A stretch of DNA of 35,250 nt, from positions 3,361-38,610 of the forward strand of contig JAQVLW010000017.1 of assembly GCA_028703945.1 (NCBI GenBank), in the 5' to 3' direction. Shown piece by piece: positions 8,768 through 18,397 of this stretch; position 1 is the stretch's first letter; each line of letters begins with the position of its first letter. Origin of the DNA: Aliarcobacter sp. (GTDB lineage Bacteria > Campylobacterota > Campylobacteria > Campylobacterales > Arcobacteraceae). Below the pieces are notes generated by a model. The model had not been told where the DNA came from. It ran no database searches and worked only from the letters and a program-made list of their open reading frames with translations. A program made the position numbers and the translations under genes.

Positions 8768-10525
8768 CTATAAGTCAGAAATTGTTTTTCTTAATCTAAT
8801 ACCTAACTCTTTTAACTGGTCTTCATCAACCGAAGATGGAGCTTGAGTTAATAAACATTGAGCTTTTTGAGTTTTAGGGAATGCTATTACATCTCTGATT
8901 GAATCAGTTCCAGCTAATAACATAATCATTCTATCAAGTCCCATTGCGAATCCACCATGTGATGGAGCTCCATATTGAAGTGCGTCAAGTAAGAAACCAA
9001 ATTTCTCTTTTGCTTCTTCTTTTGAAATTCCCATAAGTTCAAATACTTTTGATTGAATTTCTTCTTTATGAATTCTAATACTTCCACCACCAAGCTCAGT
9101 TCCATTTAAAACAATATCATAAGCGATTGATTCAATAGCTTCTAAATCAGAAGTATCTTCAAGTGATTTTGGCATTGTAAATGGATGGTGAAGTGCTTTT
9201 GTTCTTCCATCTTCAACTTCAAACATTGGGAAATCAACAACCCATAAAAATTCTAAAGCATCAGCAGGAACAATATTCATTTCAGCTGCTAGGAATAATC
9301 TAAATCTTCCCATATAATCCCAAACTACTTTTTTAGCTCCAGCTCCAAAGAATACAACGTCACCAACTTCAAGTTCAGTAACTTTAACGATTTCTTCTAA
9401 ATCAGCTTCAGAGAAGAATTTAGTTAATGGACCTTTTAATCCATCTTCTTTCATTTGGAAATAACCTAAACCTTTAGCTCCGAACTTTCTAACGTAATCT
9501 TCAAAACCTTTCATTTGTCTTTTAGAGAAAATGTTATCTCCGTTTTTACATTTTAAAGCTTTGATTCTATTATTTTTTTTATCTTTTGCAATATCAGCAA
9601 AGATTTCATTTGTTGAGTTTGCAAAAATATCAATAACATCAACAAGTGGCATATCAATTCTTAAATCAGGTTTATCAGAACCATAAGTTTCCATAGCTTC
9701 TGAATATTTCATTCTTCTAAAAGTTGATGGAACTGTTTTTCCACATTTTGTAAATACATCATAGATTAATCTTTCAGCCACTGCAATTACATCATTTTGC
9801 GTACAAAAAGACATTTCAACGTCGATTTGAGTAAACTCAGGTTGTCTATCAGCTCTTAAATCTTCATCTCTAAAACATTTTGCAATTTGAAAATATTTAT
9901 CAAATCCAGCAACCATTAATAGTTGTTTGAATAATTGTGGAGATTGAGGAAGTGCATAAAATTCACCGGGATGAACTCTTGATGGAACTAAATAATCCCT
10001 AGCACCTTCGGGCGTAGATTTTGTTAAAATTGGAGTTTCAACATCTAAGAAACCTAATTCATCTAAAGTATTTCTAACTTGAATAGCAGCTTTACTTCTT
10101 AATTGAAAAATATTAAATGATTTTGTTGATCTAAGTTCTAAAAATCTATTTCTTAATTTAATCTCATCATTTACTTTTTCATCATTAATATCAAATGGCA
10201 TTGGTTTAGATTTGTTTTCAATAACTAAATCTTTTAATACAATTTCAATTTTTCCAGTTTTAAGATTTGGGTTTTCAAGTCCTTCACCTCTTGCTCTTAT
10301 GATTCCAGTTGCGATTAAAACATATTCATCTCTTACCGTTTCAGCAATTACTAAAGCATCTTTACTATCACTTGGATCAGCTACAAGTTGAACTAATCCA
10401 CTTTTATCTCTTAAATCTATAAATATAATTCCACCGTGGTCACGTCTACTATTTACCCAACCAGCAACAGTTACAGTATCACCTATTTTAGCTTCAGTTA
10501 CATCTGTACAATAATGTGTTCTCAA
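8768..10525 (-). CDS. aspS: Aspartyl-tRNA synthetase
   Basis: Class II synthetase that charges tRNA-Asp. In relatives lacking asparaginyl-tRNA synthetase it is known to charge tRNA-Asn as well, followed by GatCAB amidation. The 585 residues give the bacterial layout: OB-fold anticodon-binding domain (1-105, [13 protein letters not shown]), catalytic core with motif 2 [18 protein letters not shown] (218-235), a GAD insertion domain (about 280-410), and motif 3 [13 protein letters not shown] near residues 530-545. It starts at TTG with GGAG seven bases upstream; no better in-frame ATG is present. The lipoprotein gene ends 45 bases upstream, and the two are probably one operon. Confidence 0.96.
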   Translation of the reverse strand: MRTHYCTDVTEAKIGDTVTVAGWVNSRRDHGGIIFIDLRDKSGLVQLVADPSDSKDALVIAETVRDEYVLIATGIIRARGEGLENPNLKTGKIEIVLKDLVIENKSKPMPFDINDEKVNDEIKLRNRFLELRSTKSFNIFQLRSKAAIQVRNTLDELGFLDVETPILTKSTPEGARDYLVPSRVHPGEFYALPQSPQLFKQLLMVAGFDKYFQIAKCFRDEDLRADRQPEFTQIDVEMSFCTQNDVIAVAERLIYDVFTKCGKTVPSTFRRMKYSEAMETYGSDKPDLRIDMPLVDVIDIFANSTNEIFADIAKDKKNNRIKALKCKNGDNIFSKRQMKGFEDYVRKFGAKGLGYFQMKEDGLKGPLTKFFSEADLEEIVKVTELEVGDVVFFGAGAKKVVWDYMGRFRLFLAAEMNIVPADALEFLWVVDFPMFEVEDGRTKALHHPFTMPKSLEDTSDLEAIESIAYDIVLNGTELGGGSIRIHKEEIQSKVFELMGISKEEAKEKFGFLLDALQYGAPSHGGFAMGLDRMIMLLAGTDSIRDVIAFPKTQKAQCLLTQAPSSVDEDQLKELGIRLRKTISDL

Positions 10526-10570
10526 ATTCTAATCTCCATTCACATAAATATTCGCGATTTTATCTAATTT

Positions 10571-11821
10571 TTACTTAATTTCTGAAAAGCCAAATTCTGT
10601 ACTTCTAAATAACTTAGGATTATACATTGCTTGATTATTTTCTATTTTTGTAGGAACTAAATTTGAGTTCTTTCCATAGTATAAATAGTTTATCCCAACT
10701 AATGTTGAATAATCAACCCATTCATAAACTATATTTCCTCCAGAAATTGCAATATCATCTCTTAACTCTTTATCAACAACATCGATTGAATTAGCCACAA
10801 TTAATTTATCTCTATCTTTGTCTTGTGTTAATGTCATTAATAAAGGGTCATAACTAAGCTGTGTAGAAAGAATAACTTTTGGATAAATATCATAAGATCT
10901 TAATTGTGATAAGATTAATGAACTTTTTACAATATCAGTATTTAAAAATAGTGTTGAATTTGCTAATCCAGAACCTGTTACTATTCCTTTAAAATTATTT
11001 TCATGCTTACTAATTTCTTTTTTTAATCTTGTATCAGAAACTACTGATTCATAAGATTTTTTTAATTTTAAGCCTAAATATGTATCTTGATAAAACATAA
11101 CATTATTACCACTTGAATAATTTACCAATTTCTTAACTTGTTCCTCATAAGAAATAGAACCAAAAATCAAACTACTATTACTAGAAGATACTTCTTTTTT
11201 TTCAATAAGAGGTAAATAAACTTTCAAATCATTTGAAACTACATTATTTAAAGTTCCAACTGCATTAGGTGTAAATAAAGCAATTACATTTTTAATATTT
11301 GATTTTTTCACTTCTTGAAATGCTGAATCTATTCTACTTGCACTTTCGTTTTCTGTATCAATTACAACTAATTCATAATCAGAATCTTGATGTGATAAAT
11401 ACCCTGAAACGGTATTTATCGATGATTTAGCATATTTTGAAACTAAATTTGATGGGTAAAGGAAAGCAACTTTCATTTTAACCTTTGTAGTATCAATTTC
11501 AATTTTATTTTCTATTTCATTTTCAGAAGAACCTTTAGGTGCAGAAATTTTTTGGTTTTCTATTTTATCACCTTCGATTATTGGAGCTACCTCATACTCA
11601 ACTGGCTCTTCTTTTTTTATCTTACCTTTATTATCTGATTCAACAATATCTATTGGTTCTAATTCTTGAACAACAGTTATTTTATCCTCTTTAACAGGCG
11701 TTGTTTTTGCAGGTTTTGCAAATGTATTTTGTTTATTTGGCATTTTTAATTGTACAGTTTGTCTTTGAGTACAACCAAAAAATACAAATACTAGTATTAT
11801 TAGGGCAATTATTTGCTTCAA
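10571..11821 (-). CDS. Lipoprotein with predicted periplasmic-binding-protein fold (LpoA-like)
   Basis: 416 residues. A signal peptide ends in the lipobox FFGC, with Cys17 as the lipidation site. Residues 18-115 form a low-complexity linker rich in Lys, Pro and Glu, as expected for spanning the periplasm. From 116 on (KVAFLYPSNLVSKYAKSSI) the pattern is that of a type 1 periplasmic-binding fold. The end (YEWVDYSTLVGINYLYYG, about 370) resembles the LpoA family, whose members activate the PBP1A peptidoglycan synthase at the outer membrane. That role is inference from pattern only. The start overlaps the stop of the glycosylase gene by four bases (ATGA type), so the two are translationally coupled. 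Confidence 0.65.
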   Translation of the reverse strand: MKQIIALIILVFVFFGCTQRQTVQLKMPNKQNTFAKPAKTTPVKEDKITVVQELEPIDIVESDNKGKIKKEEPVEYEVAPIIEGDKIENQKISAPKGSSENEIENKIEIDTTKVKMKVAFLYPSNLVSKYAKSSINTVSGYLSHQDSDYELVVIDTENESASRIDSAFQEVKKSNIKNVIALFTPNAVGTLNNVVSNDLKVYLPLIEKKEVSSSNSSLIFGSISYEEQVKKLVNYSSGNNVMFYQDTYLGLKLKKSYESVVSDTRLKKEISKHENNFKGIVTGSGLANSTLFLNTDIVKSSLILSQLRSYDIYPKVILSTQLSYDPLLMTLTQDKDRDKLIVANSIDVVDKELRDDIAISGGNIVYEWVDYSTLVGINYLYYGKNSNLVPTKIENNQAMYNPKLFRSTEFGFSEIK

Positions 11822-12486
11822 TTTAAACTCTCCATGTAATTTTTTATTTTTAACATATCATAATATGCATCTTTTTTAGAAGATGGATTCCTTAATAAAA
11901 AAGTTGGTGAAAATGTAGTTATTAATGAAATACCATTAAAAGCTATCTCTTTCCCTCTAATTTGAGAGAAATTATCTCCATTTTTCAATAAGTACGAATA
12001 AGTTTTTTCTCCAAGCGCAACAATCAATTTGGGTTTTATCAACTCAATTTGCTTTAGTAAATAATCATGACAAGTTTCAATATTAGAATTATTCAAACCA
12101 TTTGTACTTTTACATTTAACTAAAGTAGTGTAATAAACATCTTCTTTAGTTATATTAAGAACATTTTCAATCATTTTGATAAGTAATTCCCCACTTTTTC
12201 CAACATAATGTGTACCTATTTCATCTTCACTATTACTTGGTTCATCACCAATAAACATAATATCAGAATTAGTATTACCATATCCAAATAATATATTCTT
12301 TCGACATTTAGAAAGCTCACATAAATAACAATGACTTACACTAATACTTAAGTCATTAATATTATTAGGTAACTTTACATTTTTAATATTATTTGAAAAA
12401 AGATCCAATGATTCATGATATTCATAACCAAATGATTTTAAATAATTTAACTGATTCAATATACGATTTTTTACTAATTTTGTCAT
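11818..12486 (-). CDS. Uracil-DNA glycosylase, family 4 (iron-sulfur)
   Basis: 222-residue protein predicted to remove uracil from DNA. The four cysteines of the family's 4Fe-4S cluster can be assigned to Cys53, Cys56, Cys125 and Cys139 (HCYLCELSKC, LVKCKSTNG, ETCHDYL). Motif I is IGDEPSNSEDEIGTHYVGKS (79-98), where the family usually has GEAPG. Motif II reads TFSPTFLLRNP, with Ser193 where family 4 normally has the His of HPxxLL. Activity may be altered. There is no Shine-Dalgarno before the ATG, but a TACAAT hexamer ends five bases upstream, so the mRNA may be leaderless. It is followed by the lipoprotein gene with a four-base overlap. Confidence 0.8.
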   Translation of the reverse strand: MTKLVKNRILNQLNYLKSFGYEYHESLDLFSNNIKNVKLPNNINDLSISVSHCYLCELSKCRKNILFGYGNTNSDIMFIGDEPSNSEDEIGTHYVGKSGELLIKMIENVLNITKEDVYYTTLVKCKSTNGLNNSNIETCHDYLLKQIELIKPKLIVALGEKTYSYLLKNGDNFSQIRGKEIAFNGISLITTFSPTFLLRNPSSKKDAYYDMLKIKNYMESLN

Positions 12487-12491
12487 ATGAA

Positions 12492-12497
12492 ATTGTA
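12492..12497 (-). promoter_or_regulatory. -10 element of the glycosylase operon (possibly leaderless)
   Basis: On the minus strand the hexamer TACAAT is followed by TTCAT and then the ATG at 12486. Transcription would start at or next to the A of the start codon. No ribosome-binding site is seen. The -35 region has no clear consensus and overlaps the GAACA/TGTTC inverted repeat. Confidence 0.5.
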
Positions 12498-12511
12498 CAT
12501 AAATCTTTCTT

Positions 12512-12587
12512 GAACATATATTTGTTCCAATTATTTATATAATTTATTTAAAATACTTGACTTTTGTTCCAATATTTTATAAAATAT
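12512..12587. promoter_or_regulatory. Operator-like repeats in the divergent glycosylase/HTH promoter region
   Basis: The element TTTGTTCCAAT occurs twice on the plus strand, at 12521-12531 and 12563-12573, exactly 42 bp apart (four helical turns). The first copy is the right arm of an imperfect inverted repeat, GAACA-TATATT-TGTTC. The second fills the spacer of the promoter of the small HTH gene. The 16-bp palindrome ATATTTTATAAAATAT (12572-12587) covers that promoter's -10. The arrangement suits autoregulation by the HTH protein. Confidence 0.5.
12557..12585 (+). promoter_or_regulatory. Sigma-70 promoter of the small HTH gene
   Basis: TTGACT (12557-12562), spacer of 17 bases, TAAAAT (12580-12585); one mismatch to consensus in each box. 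Start codon at 12614, so the leader is about 20 bases long. Confidence 0.7.
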
Positions 12588-12613
12588 AAAAAATGTTTTG
12601 AATAGGAAATAAA

Positions 12614-12826
12614 ATGACTGTACCTAGTTTAAGAAAACTAGAATTTGATTTAGAAGTTAATAAAACAACATTACATAATTGGAAAAAAAATAGACCTAAA
12701 CTTTTTGAATTTATTATTGAATCTTATAAAAATAAAGAGGTATTAAAAAAACATTTAGAATTATTGCTTGAACAAAAAAATTTAATAGAAAAAGAGATTA
12801 TTCTCACAAAAGATAGAATAAATTAG
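12614..12826 (+). CDS. Small helix-turn-helix protein, unknown target
   Basis: 70-residue protein. The N-terminal half (SLRKLEFDLEVNKTTLHNWK, residues 5-24) reads as a helix-turn-helix with a recognition helix TTLHNWKKNR. The C-terminal half is a charged amphipathic helix (LKKHLELLLEQKNLIEKEII) suited to dimerisation. I do not recognise a named family. The start is an ATG with AGGA seven bases upstream and a good promoter. It is a lone plus-strand gene between the minus-strand glycosylase operon and the end of the ribosomal operon. Repeats in its promoter suggest that it represses itself and perhaps the divergent operon. It may be a small phage- or plasmid-type regulator. Confidence 0.65.
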   Translation: MTVPSLRKLEFDLEVNKTTLHNWKKNRPKLFEFIIESYKNKEVLKKHLELLLEQKNLIEKEIILTKDRIN

Positions 12827-12931
12827 TATGCAAAGTTATGGAGCTATTTTATAATATAACTTTTTTAAAGTGTGCGAAGTATTATAGTTTTGGCTTCATA
12901 GTTTTTTATATTTGGGATTTTTAATTTTTTG

Positions 12932-12962
12932 GAGAAAAAATAAGGAAATAAATTCCTTATTT
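12932..12962 (-). terminator. Terminator of the S10-spc-secY-map-infA operon
   Basis: Ten-base perfect stem AAATAAGGAA/TTCCTTATTT (12938-12947, 12953-12962) with a five-base loop. On the minus strand it is followed by six T (12937-12932). It begins 19 bases after the infA stop. Confidence 0.82.
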
Positions 12963-12980
12963 AATTTAGATATAAATGTA

Positions 12981-13199
12981 CTATTTATATCTATGAGTTA
13001 TTCTACCTTTATCTAGTGAATAAGGTGTTATTTCTACTTTTACAGTGTCATTAGGTAAAATTTTAATATAGTGCATTCTCATTTTTCCTGAGATATGACA
13101 TAAAACTACATGTCCATTATCTAATTCAACTCTAAACATAGCATTTGGTAAAGCTTCAATTACTTTTCCATCTACTACTATTACATCATCTTTTGCCAC
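12981..13199 (-). CDS. infA: Translation initiation factor IF-1
   Basis: 72-residue S1/OB-fold factor that occupies the A site of the 30S subunit during initiation. The family pattern [19 protein letters not shown] and the C-terminal KGRITHRYK are both clear. It starts at GTG with GGGAG five to six bases upstream. It is the last gene of the long ribosomal operon. In many bacteria rpmJ, rpsM, rpsK, rpsD, rpoA and rplQ follow; here a terminator comes directly after it, so those genes must be elsewhere. Confidence 0.96.
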   Translation of the reverse strand: MAKDDVIVVDGKVIEALPNAMFRVELDNGHVVLCHISGKMRMHYIKILPNDTVKVEITPYSLDKGRITHRYK

Positions 13200-13209
13200 T
13201 TTTTCTCCC

Positions 13210-13974
13210 TTAATCTTCCGAATTACTTAAAATAACTGCTTTACCATTAATAACAGCAACTGTGTGTTCGTAATGACTACCTCTTAGCCCATCAGCAGAC
13301 ACAACGTCCCAACCATTTTCTAAAATAACAGGATTTCTGTTTTTAGAACAAATCATTGGCTCTATACAAAATACCATTCCATTTTTGATTTTTGGACCAG
13401 ATTTTGCATTTCCATTTTCTAAGTAATTAGGAATTTCTGGCTCTTCATGTGGTTTTCTTCCGATACCATGTCCACAAAATCTAACTAGTGGTTGATAACC
13501 TCTTGATACAATAAAATCTTCGATAGCTTTAGATAATTCTTTAAATCTCATACCTTCTTGAATAATATCAATAGCATAATATAAAGCATCTTTTGAACAA
13601 GCAATTAATTCTTCATCTTCTTTTGAAACTTTTCCAATAGGCATAGTAATAGCAGAATCACCATACCAACCATCAATTTCAGTACCAATATCAAGACCTA
13701 AAATATCACCTTCTTTTAAAACGATATCAGTTGGAATTCCATGGATAATTACTTCATTTAATGAAGTACAAATAGCAGCAGGGAAACCATATAAGCCTTT
13801 AAATGAAGGTCTAGCTCCTAAATCTCTTAGAAACTTTTCCCCCATTGTATCAACTTCTTTTAAAGTCATACCAGCTTTAACTGATTTACTTAAAAAGTTT
13901 AATGTTTTTGCTACTACAATATTTGCATTTCGAAGTTTTTCTATTTCATTTGGTTTTCTTAATGGGATTGCCAT
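13210..13974 (-). CDS. map: Methionine aminopeptidase, type I
   Basis: It removes the N-terminal methionine from new proteins. The 254 residues form one pita-bread domain. The dinuclear metal ligands are all present: Asp95, Asp106, His169 ([14 protein letters not shown]), Glu205 (FCIEPM) and Glu236 (YEHTVAV); His79 is the conserved substrate-contacting histidine. There is no N-terminal zinc-finger extension, so it is type Ia. It lies two bases after secY and is followed by infA, the usual order at the end of the spc operon. Confidence 0.96.
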   Translation of the reverse strand: MAIPLRKPNEIEKLRNANIVVAKTLNFLSKSVKAGMTLKEVDTMGEKFLRDLGARPSFKGLYGFPAAICTSLNEVIIHGIPTDIVLKEGDILGLDIGTEIDGWYGDSAITMPIGKVSKEDEELIACSKDALYYAIDIIQEGMRFKELSKAIEDFIVSRGYQPLVRFCGHGIGRKPHEEPEIPNYLENGNAKSGPKIKNGMVFCIEPMICSKNRNPVILENGWDVVSADGLRGSHYEHTVAVINGKAVILSNSED

Positions 13975-13976
13975 TT

Positions 13977-15239
13977 TTATAATCCAACCGCACTTAAAGT
14001 TTGATATTTATTCATATATTGTTGAGCTTCAATTTTTCTCATAGTGTCAATAGCGACTTGTACAACAATTAGTACAGCAACCCCTCCAAAATAGAAAGGC
14101 ACTCCCATAGCTTTTACAATAAGCCAAGGTAAAGTTGAAATTAATCCCATGTAAATTGCACCCCAAAAAGTTAATCTACCAGCCACTTCATTTAAAAACT
14201 CAGCCGTACTTGCTCCTGGTCTTACACCTGGAATAAATCCACCTTGTTTTTTTAAGTTTTCAGAAATATCTTTTGCATTAAATGTAATTGATGCATAAAA
14301 GAATGCAAAGAAAACTACAAATAAAAACATAAATACATTAAAAGTATATGAGTGTGGACTTAAATAATCAGCAATCATTATTAAATATTTATTTTGTGAC
14401 CCTTGCAACACAGTTGCTGGAAACATCAAAATAGCACTTGCAAAAATTGCTGGAATAACTCCACTTAAATTCACTTTAATAGGAATATAATTCATAACTC
14501 TTTTTTTCTGATTTTGCATCATTACTTTTCTAGAATATGATACAGGCACTCTTCTTTCACCTAATTCAACATAAATAATCGCTCCAACAGTAGCAATTAC
14601 AATAATTAAAATAGCAATTACAACTAAGAAATTCATTTGTCCATTATTAACTAATTCAATAGTTCCACTAATTGCATGCGGAATTGCAGACACAATACCA
14701 GCAAAAATAATTAATGAGATACCATTTCCAATACCTTTTTGTGTGATTTGCTCACCAATCCACATTAAAAGCATAGTACCAGTTAACATTGAAATTGCAG
14801 AAACTGCAATAAATGTATTCATATCGATTGAAATAGCACCTTGACCGCTATGACCTGTTAATGAATTAAGACCAACTGAAACACCAATAGATTGAATTAA
14901 TGTAATAATAATTGTTGTATATCTGATGATTTGCATATATTTTTGCATACCATCTCTCTCTTTTTTCATTTTACCAAGTGCTGGGAAAGTTGCTGCTAGA
15001 AGTTCCATAATAATAGAAGCAGTAATGTAAGGCATAATTCCTAGTGAAATAATAGACAATCTTTCAACTGCATTTCCACTAAACATATTAACAAGACCTA
15101 GTGCATTATTTGCATTTGAGTCGAAAAATTCTTTAACTACGTCTAAATTAACTCCAGGTACTGGCACGTATGCCAATAACCTGTAAAGGAAAATAAAGCC
15201 TAATGTAATAAGAATCTTATTTATTAGATCTTTACTCAT
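13977..15239 (-). CDS. secY: Protein translocase channel subunit SecY
   Basis: Core of the SecYEG channel in the inner membrane. The 420-residue protein has about ten hydrophobic segments, starting with KILITLGFIFLYRLLAYVPV (residues 8-27). Family signatures include the plug region near GLVNMFSGNA, GIMPYITASIIMELL, the cytoplasmic loop GERRVPVSYSRK and the C-terminal loop GFIPGVRPG. It lies two bases after rplO. The length is slightly below the E. coli protein, as usual for the phylum. Confidence 0.97.
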   Translation of the reverse strand: MSKDLINKILITLGFIFLYRLLAYVPVPGVNLDVVKEFFDSNANNALGLVNMFSGNAVERLSIISLGIMPYITASIIMELLAATFPALGKMKKERDGMQKYMQIIRYTTIIITLIQSIGVSVGLNSLTGHSGQGAISIDMNTFIAVSAISMLTGTMLLMWIGEQITQKGIGNGISLIIFAGIVSAIPHAISGTIELVNNGQMNFLVVIAILIIVIATVGAIIYVELGERRVPVSYSRKVMMQNQKKRVMNYIPIKVNLSGVIPAIFASAILMFPATVLQGSQNKYLIMIADYLSPHSYTFNVFMFLFVVFFAFFYASITFNAKDISENLKKQGGFIPGVRPGASTAEFLNEVAGRLTFWGAIYMGLISTLPWLIVKAMGVPFYFGGVAVLIVVQVAIDTMRKIEAQQYMNKYQTLSAVGL

Positions 15240-15241
15240 GG

Positions 15242-15640
15242 CTATTTTCCAGTAGTTGTAATATTTTCGTCTTTAATCTTAGCTACTAAATCTTTCGCAG
15301 TTGATCCAATTAATTTAACTTTTTCAACTGATCTTGATAATTTATACACAGATTTGATAGAATCTAATGTAATTTCTTCAAGTGTTGCAATTTGAGATAC
15401 TTTATCTACATTAATAGAATAAGGTTTAGCTACTCTTGAAAAGAATCCAACTTTAGGAAGTCTTTTGTAAAGTGGTTGTTGACCACCTTCAAATCCTCTT
15501 TTCATTTTGTAACCAGATCTAGCTTTTTGACCTTTATTACCTTTTCCTGCAGTTTTACCTGTACCGCTTCCTTGACCTCTACCAATTCTTTTAGTATTTT
15601 TAGTACTACCAGCTGCTGGTTGTAAGTTATTTAATTCCAT
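15242..15640 (-). CDS. rplO: 50S ribosomal protein L15
   Basis: 132 residues. The Gly/Arg/Lys-rich N-terminal extension ([17 protein letters not shown]) threads into 23S rRNA; the segment [18 protein letters not shown] is typical of L15. Only four bases separate it from rpsE, so rpmD (L30), which lies here in many bacteria, is absent. Confidence 0.97.
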   Translation of the reverse strand: MELNNLQPAAGSTKNTKRIGRGQGSGTGKTAGKGNKGQKARSGYKMKRGFEGGQQPLYKRLPKVGFFSRVAKPYSINVDKVSQIATLEEITLDSIKSVYKLSRSVEKVKLIGSTAKDLVAKIKDENITTTGK

Positions 15641-15644
15641 TGTT

Positions 15645-16085
15645 CTATCCTTTAATTCTAGCTAATGCTTCAACAGTAGCTTGTACAAGGTTGTTTGGAT
15701 TATTAGAACCTAAAGATTTTGCAATAATATCTTTAACCCCTGAAAGCTCAAGAACAGGTCTTGCAGCTCCTCCAGCGATTAGCCCAGTACCCTCAGATGC
15801 TGGTTTTAATAAAATTTTACTTGCATTATATTTGTGCTCAATATCATGTGCGATTGTAGTTCCTTTAATAGAAACAGTAACTAAGCTTTTGAAAGCGTCA
15901 TCTAATGCTTTTTTAATTGCATCAGGAACTTCTTTTGCTTTACCAGTTCCGAATCCTACTGTACCGTTTTTATCACCAACAACAACTAAAGCTGTAAATC
16001 TGAATCTTCTACCACCCTTTACAACTTTTGTTACTCTTCCGATTTTAACGATTGCTTCTTGAAAGTCTTCTCTATTTACTGCCAT
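15645..16085 (-). CDS. rpsE: 30S ribosomal protein S5
   Basis: Protein of the mRNA entry site and decoding accuracy. The N-terminal S5 domain pattern [20 protein letters not shown] is followed by the S5 C-terminal domain ([20 protein letters not shown] region). Two ATGs are adjacent (16088 and 16085). AAGGG is six bases from the second, giving 146 residues starting MAVNRED, so that start is preferred. Confidence 0.96.
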   Translation of the reverse strand: MAVNREDFQEAIVKIGRVTKVVKGGRRFRFTALVVVGDKNGTVGFGTGKAKEVPDAIKKALDDAFKSLVTVSIKGTTIAHDIEHKYNASKILLKPASEGTGLIAGGAARPVLELSGVKDIIAKSLGSNNPNNLVQATVEALARIKG

Positions 16086-16094
16086 CATTAACCC

Positions 16095-16454
16095 TTATAA
16101 TTTAATACCATTTTCTCTTAATGCGTCAGCAAATGCTGCTACAACACCATGATAAAGATAACCATTTCTGTCATAAACTACTGTCTCAATCCCAGCTGTT
16201 TTTAAGTTCTCAGCAAGTTGTGCTGCTACTTTTACTGCATTTTCTTTATTCACATTTAAACCCATAGCTTTTGAGCTAACTGCTGCTAAAGTAATACCTT
16301 CAACATCATTGATAGCTTGTGCACTAACGTATTTGTTAGATTTGAAAATTGATACTCTTGGCTTTTCAGCTGTACCAAAAATTGAACCTCTAACTCTTTT
16401 TTTTCTTTTGATTCTTAACGCATTTTTTTTAGCTAAATCTTTAATTCTACTCAT
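16095..16454 (-). CDS. rplR: 50S ribosomal protein L18
   Basis: 119-residue 5S rRNA-binding protein. A basic N-terminal tail ([20 protein letters not shown]) precedes the core with [12 protein letters not shown] and the ending [19 protein letters not shown], all typical of bacterial L18. It starts nine bases after rplF. Confidence 0.97.
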   Translation of the reverse strand: MSRIKDLAKKNALRIKRKKRVRGSIFGTAEKPRVSIFKSNKYVSAQAINDVEGITLAAVSSKAMGLNVNKENAVKVAAQLAENLKTAGIETVVYDRNGYLYHGVVAAFADALRENGIKL

Positions 16455-16463
16455 AGTTACACC

Positions 16464-17000
16464 TTACTTCTTAGAAGTTTTTCCGGCTTTTCTGATGATT
16501 TTCTCATCAGTATATTTAACACCTTTACCTTTGTACGGTTCTGGTTTTCTATAGCCTCTAATAATTGCAGCAGCTTGACCAACTTGTTGTTTGTCAGCAC
16601 CTTTTACGTTAATTATGTTTTTTTCAACAGTAACTTCTAATCCCGCTGGGATTTCGTAGTTAATTGGGTGAGAATAACCTAATTGTAGTTCTAAAACTTC
16701 ACCTTTTACAGCAGCTCTATAACCAACACCATTAATCTCTAAAGATTTTGTAAATCCTGTAGTAAGACCATTTATAGCATTAGCAGTTAAAGCTCTATAA
16801 GTTCCCCAAAATGCAGAAGACTCTTTTGTTTCACCATTTCTAGTTAAAACAATTTGTCCATCAGCAATTTCAATACCAACTCTTCCATGTGTTTCCACAG
16901 TAGAAATGTTGTTTCCTTTTTTAACACTAATTAATGAACCATTAGCTGTTACTTCAATTCCTGCTGGAATTGCGATAGGTTTTTTACCAATTCTTGACAT
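16464..17000 (-). CDS. rplF: 50S ribosomal protein L6
   Basis: 178 residues made of two related L6 domains; it lies near the sarcin-ricin loop and the factor-binding site. The start [14 protein letters not shown] and the C-terminal signature [16 protein letters not shown] are diagnostic. Nine bases separate it from rpsH. Confidence 0.97.
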   Translation of the reverse strand: MSRIGKKPIAIPAGIEVTANGSLISVKKGNNISTVETHGRVGIEIADGQIVLTRNGETKESSAFWGTYRALTANAINGLTTGFTKSLEINGVGYRAAVKGEVLELQLGYSHPINYEIPAGLEVTVEKNIINVKGADKQQVGQAAAIIRGYRKPEPYKGKGVKYTDEKIIRKAGKTSKK

Positions 17001-17009
17001 TACTCACTC

Positions 17010-17408
17010 CTACCATACAGTACAAAGTAATTCGCCACCAACATTAGCTGCATGTGCTTCATCATTAGCAATTACACCTTTGTTAGTAGAAACGATAATT
17101 GTACCGTACCCATTTTTAAAGCTTTTAATTTCAGAAGCGTTTTTATAAACTCTTCTTCCTGGTTTAGAAACTCTTTTAATTTCGTTGATTACTGATTTCT
17201 CATTATCATCATATTTCAATTCAACTTGAATTGTTTTCTTATTGTTTTGTCCATCGATAACTTTGAATCCAGTAATATACTCTTTTTGTAATAAAACGTT
17301 TAAAACACCTACTACAGTATTTGAGTGTAATAATGTTGCAACTTCTAATTTTCTCATTGCAGCATTTCTAATTCTTGTTAAAGCATCTGCGATTATATCA
17401 TTCATCAT
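17010..17408 (-). CDS. rpsH: 30S ribosomal protein S8
   Basis: 132-residue primary 16S rRNA-binding protein; in E. coli it also represses the spc operon. The start [14 protein letters not shown], the middle [15 protein letters not shown] and the end [19 protein letters not shown] are family signatures. Tandem ATGs (17408, 17405); GGAG lies about ten bases from the first. Confidence 0.96.
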   Translation of the reverse strand: MMNDIIADALTRIRNAAMRKLEVATLLHSNTVVGVLNVLLQKEYITGFKVIDGQNNKKTIQVELKYDDNEKSVINEIKRVSKPGRRVYKNASEIKSFKNGYGTIIVSTNKGVIANDEAHAANVGGELLCTVW

Positions 17409-17421
17409 AGCTTAAATTCTC

Positions 17422-17607
17422 CTACCAACTAGCTTTTCTAACACCAGGTAATAAACCTTCGTTAGCCATTTTTCTTAAACAAATTCTACATAAACCAAAA
17501 TCTTTATATACAGAATGAGGTCTTCCACAAACAGAACATCTTGTGTATGCACGTACTGCAAACTTAGGTGTTCTTTGTTGTTTAGCAATCATTGATTTCT
17601 TTGCCAT
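17422..17607 (-). CDS. rpsN: 30S ribosomal protein S14, zinc-binding type Z
   Basis: 61-residue S14 of the C+ (zinc) type. Cys24, Cys27, Cys40 and Cys43 form the CxxC...CxxC zinc site ([21 protein letters not shown]). The short length and the [10 protein letters not shown] ending are typical. Its start touches the stop of rplE. Confidence 0.97.
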   Translation of the reverse strand: MAKKSMIAKQQRTPKFAVRAYTRCSVCGRPHSVYKDFGLCRICLRKMANEGLLPGVRKASW

Positions 17608-18155
17608 TACGCTCTTCCTTTTGTAAATGGAATTCCTACTAATTCTAATAATCTAAATGCTTCTGCATCATCTGTAGAACTTGTAGTAATTGAAATATTC
17701 ATACCGTGTGTTTTAATAATGTTATCATATACAACTTCTGGGAACATTAATTGCTCATCTAATCCAAAGTTGAAGTTTCCTCTACCATCAAAACCATTTT
17801 TGTTAAGACCTCTAAAGTCTTTAACTCTTGGTAATGCAACGTTACATAATTTATCTAAGAAATGATACATTTGTTCACCTCTTAAAGTAACTTTTACACC
17901 AACTGGCATACCTTCTCTAACTTTAAAACCAGCTACTGATTTTTTAGCAATAACTTTAACAGCTCTTTGACCAGCAATTAAAGAAATTGTATCTTCAATA
18001 TTTTGGATTAATTTAGAATCTTTCATCGCTTCACCAGCACCCACAGAAATAACAACTTTTTCTACTTTTGCAGTTAAAGTTTTATTTTTTACAAATTCTG
18101 CTTCTAATACTGGTTTGATTTCTGATTTATATTTTTCAAATAATCTTGCTGCCAT
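17607..18155 (-). CDS. rplE: 50S ribosomal protein L5
   Basis: 5S rRNA-binding protein of the central protuberance, 182 residues from the ATG at 18155. AAGG lies eight bases from this ATG; a GTG at 18164 would add three residues and is less likely. The segments [24 protein letters not shown] N-terminal half and [22 protein letters not shown] and VGIPFTKG are typical. The rplX stop overlaps its ribosome-binding region. Confidence 0.96.
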   Translation of the reverse strand: MAARLFEKYKSEIKPVLEAEFVKNKTLTAKVEKVVISVGAGEAMKDSKLIQNIEDTISLIAGQRAVKVIAKKSVAGFKVREGMPVGVKVTLRGEQMYHFLDKLCNVALPRVKDFRGLNKNGFDGRGNFNFGLDEQLMFPEVVYDNIIKTHGMNISITTSSTDDAEAFRLLELVGIPFTKGRA

Positions 18156-18156
18156 C

Positions 18157-18396
18157 TTACTCACCTTCTACTTTTGCTACATTTGAAATGTCAATTGGCA
18201 TTTCTTTGTTAATGAATCCACCCTCAGGGTTTTTTTCTTGATCAGGTTTAACAGTTTTTTTAGCAACTTTACAATCTTTAACGATTACTTTATTTTTTGA
18301 AGGTAATACTCTTAAAACTTCTCCAGTTTTACCTTTGTCATCTCCAGCGATAATTTTTACAGTATCACCTTTTTTGATTTTTAATTTAATTGCCAT
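18157..18396 (-). CDS. rplX: 50S ribosomal protein L24
   Basis: KOW-domain protein that starts 50S assembly at the 5' end of 23S rRNA. The 79 residues from the ATG at 18396 begin [23 protein letters not shown], of which [10 protein letters not shown] is the KOW motif. GGAGG lies nine bases upstream, which decides this start over a TTG seven codons further out that would overlap rplN. Confidence 0.96.
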   Translation of the reverse strand: MAIKLKIKKGDTVKIIAGDDKGKTGEVLRVLPSKNKVIVKDCKVAKKTVKPDQEKNPEGGFINKEMPIDISNVAKVEGE

Positions 18397-18397
18397 A

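Noticed and set aside
15640..16062. Long plus-strand frame antisense to rpsE (and similar ones over the ribosomal genes)
   Set aside because: The sense strand is an unmistakable ribosomal protein, and the antisense frames have no starts or known motifs.
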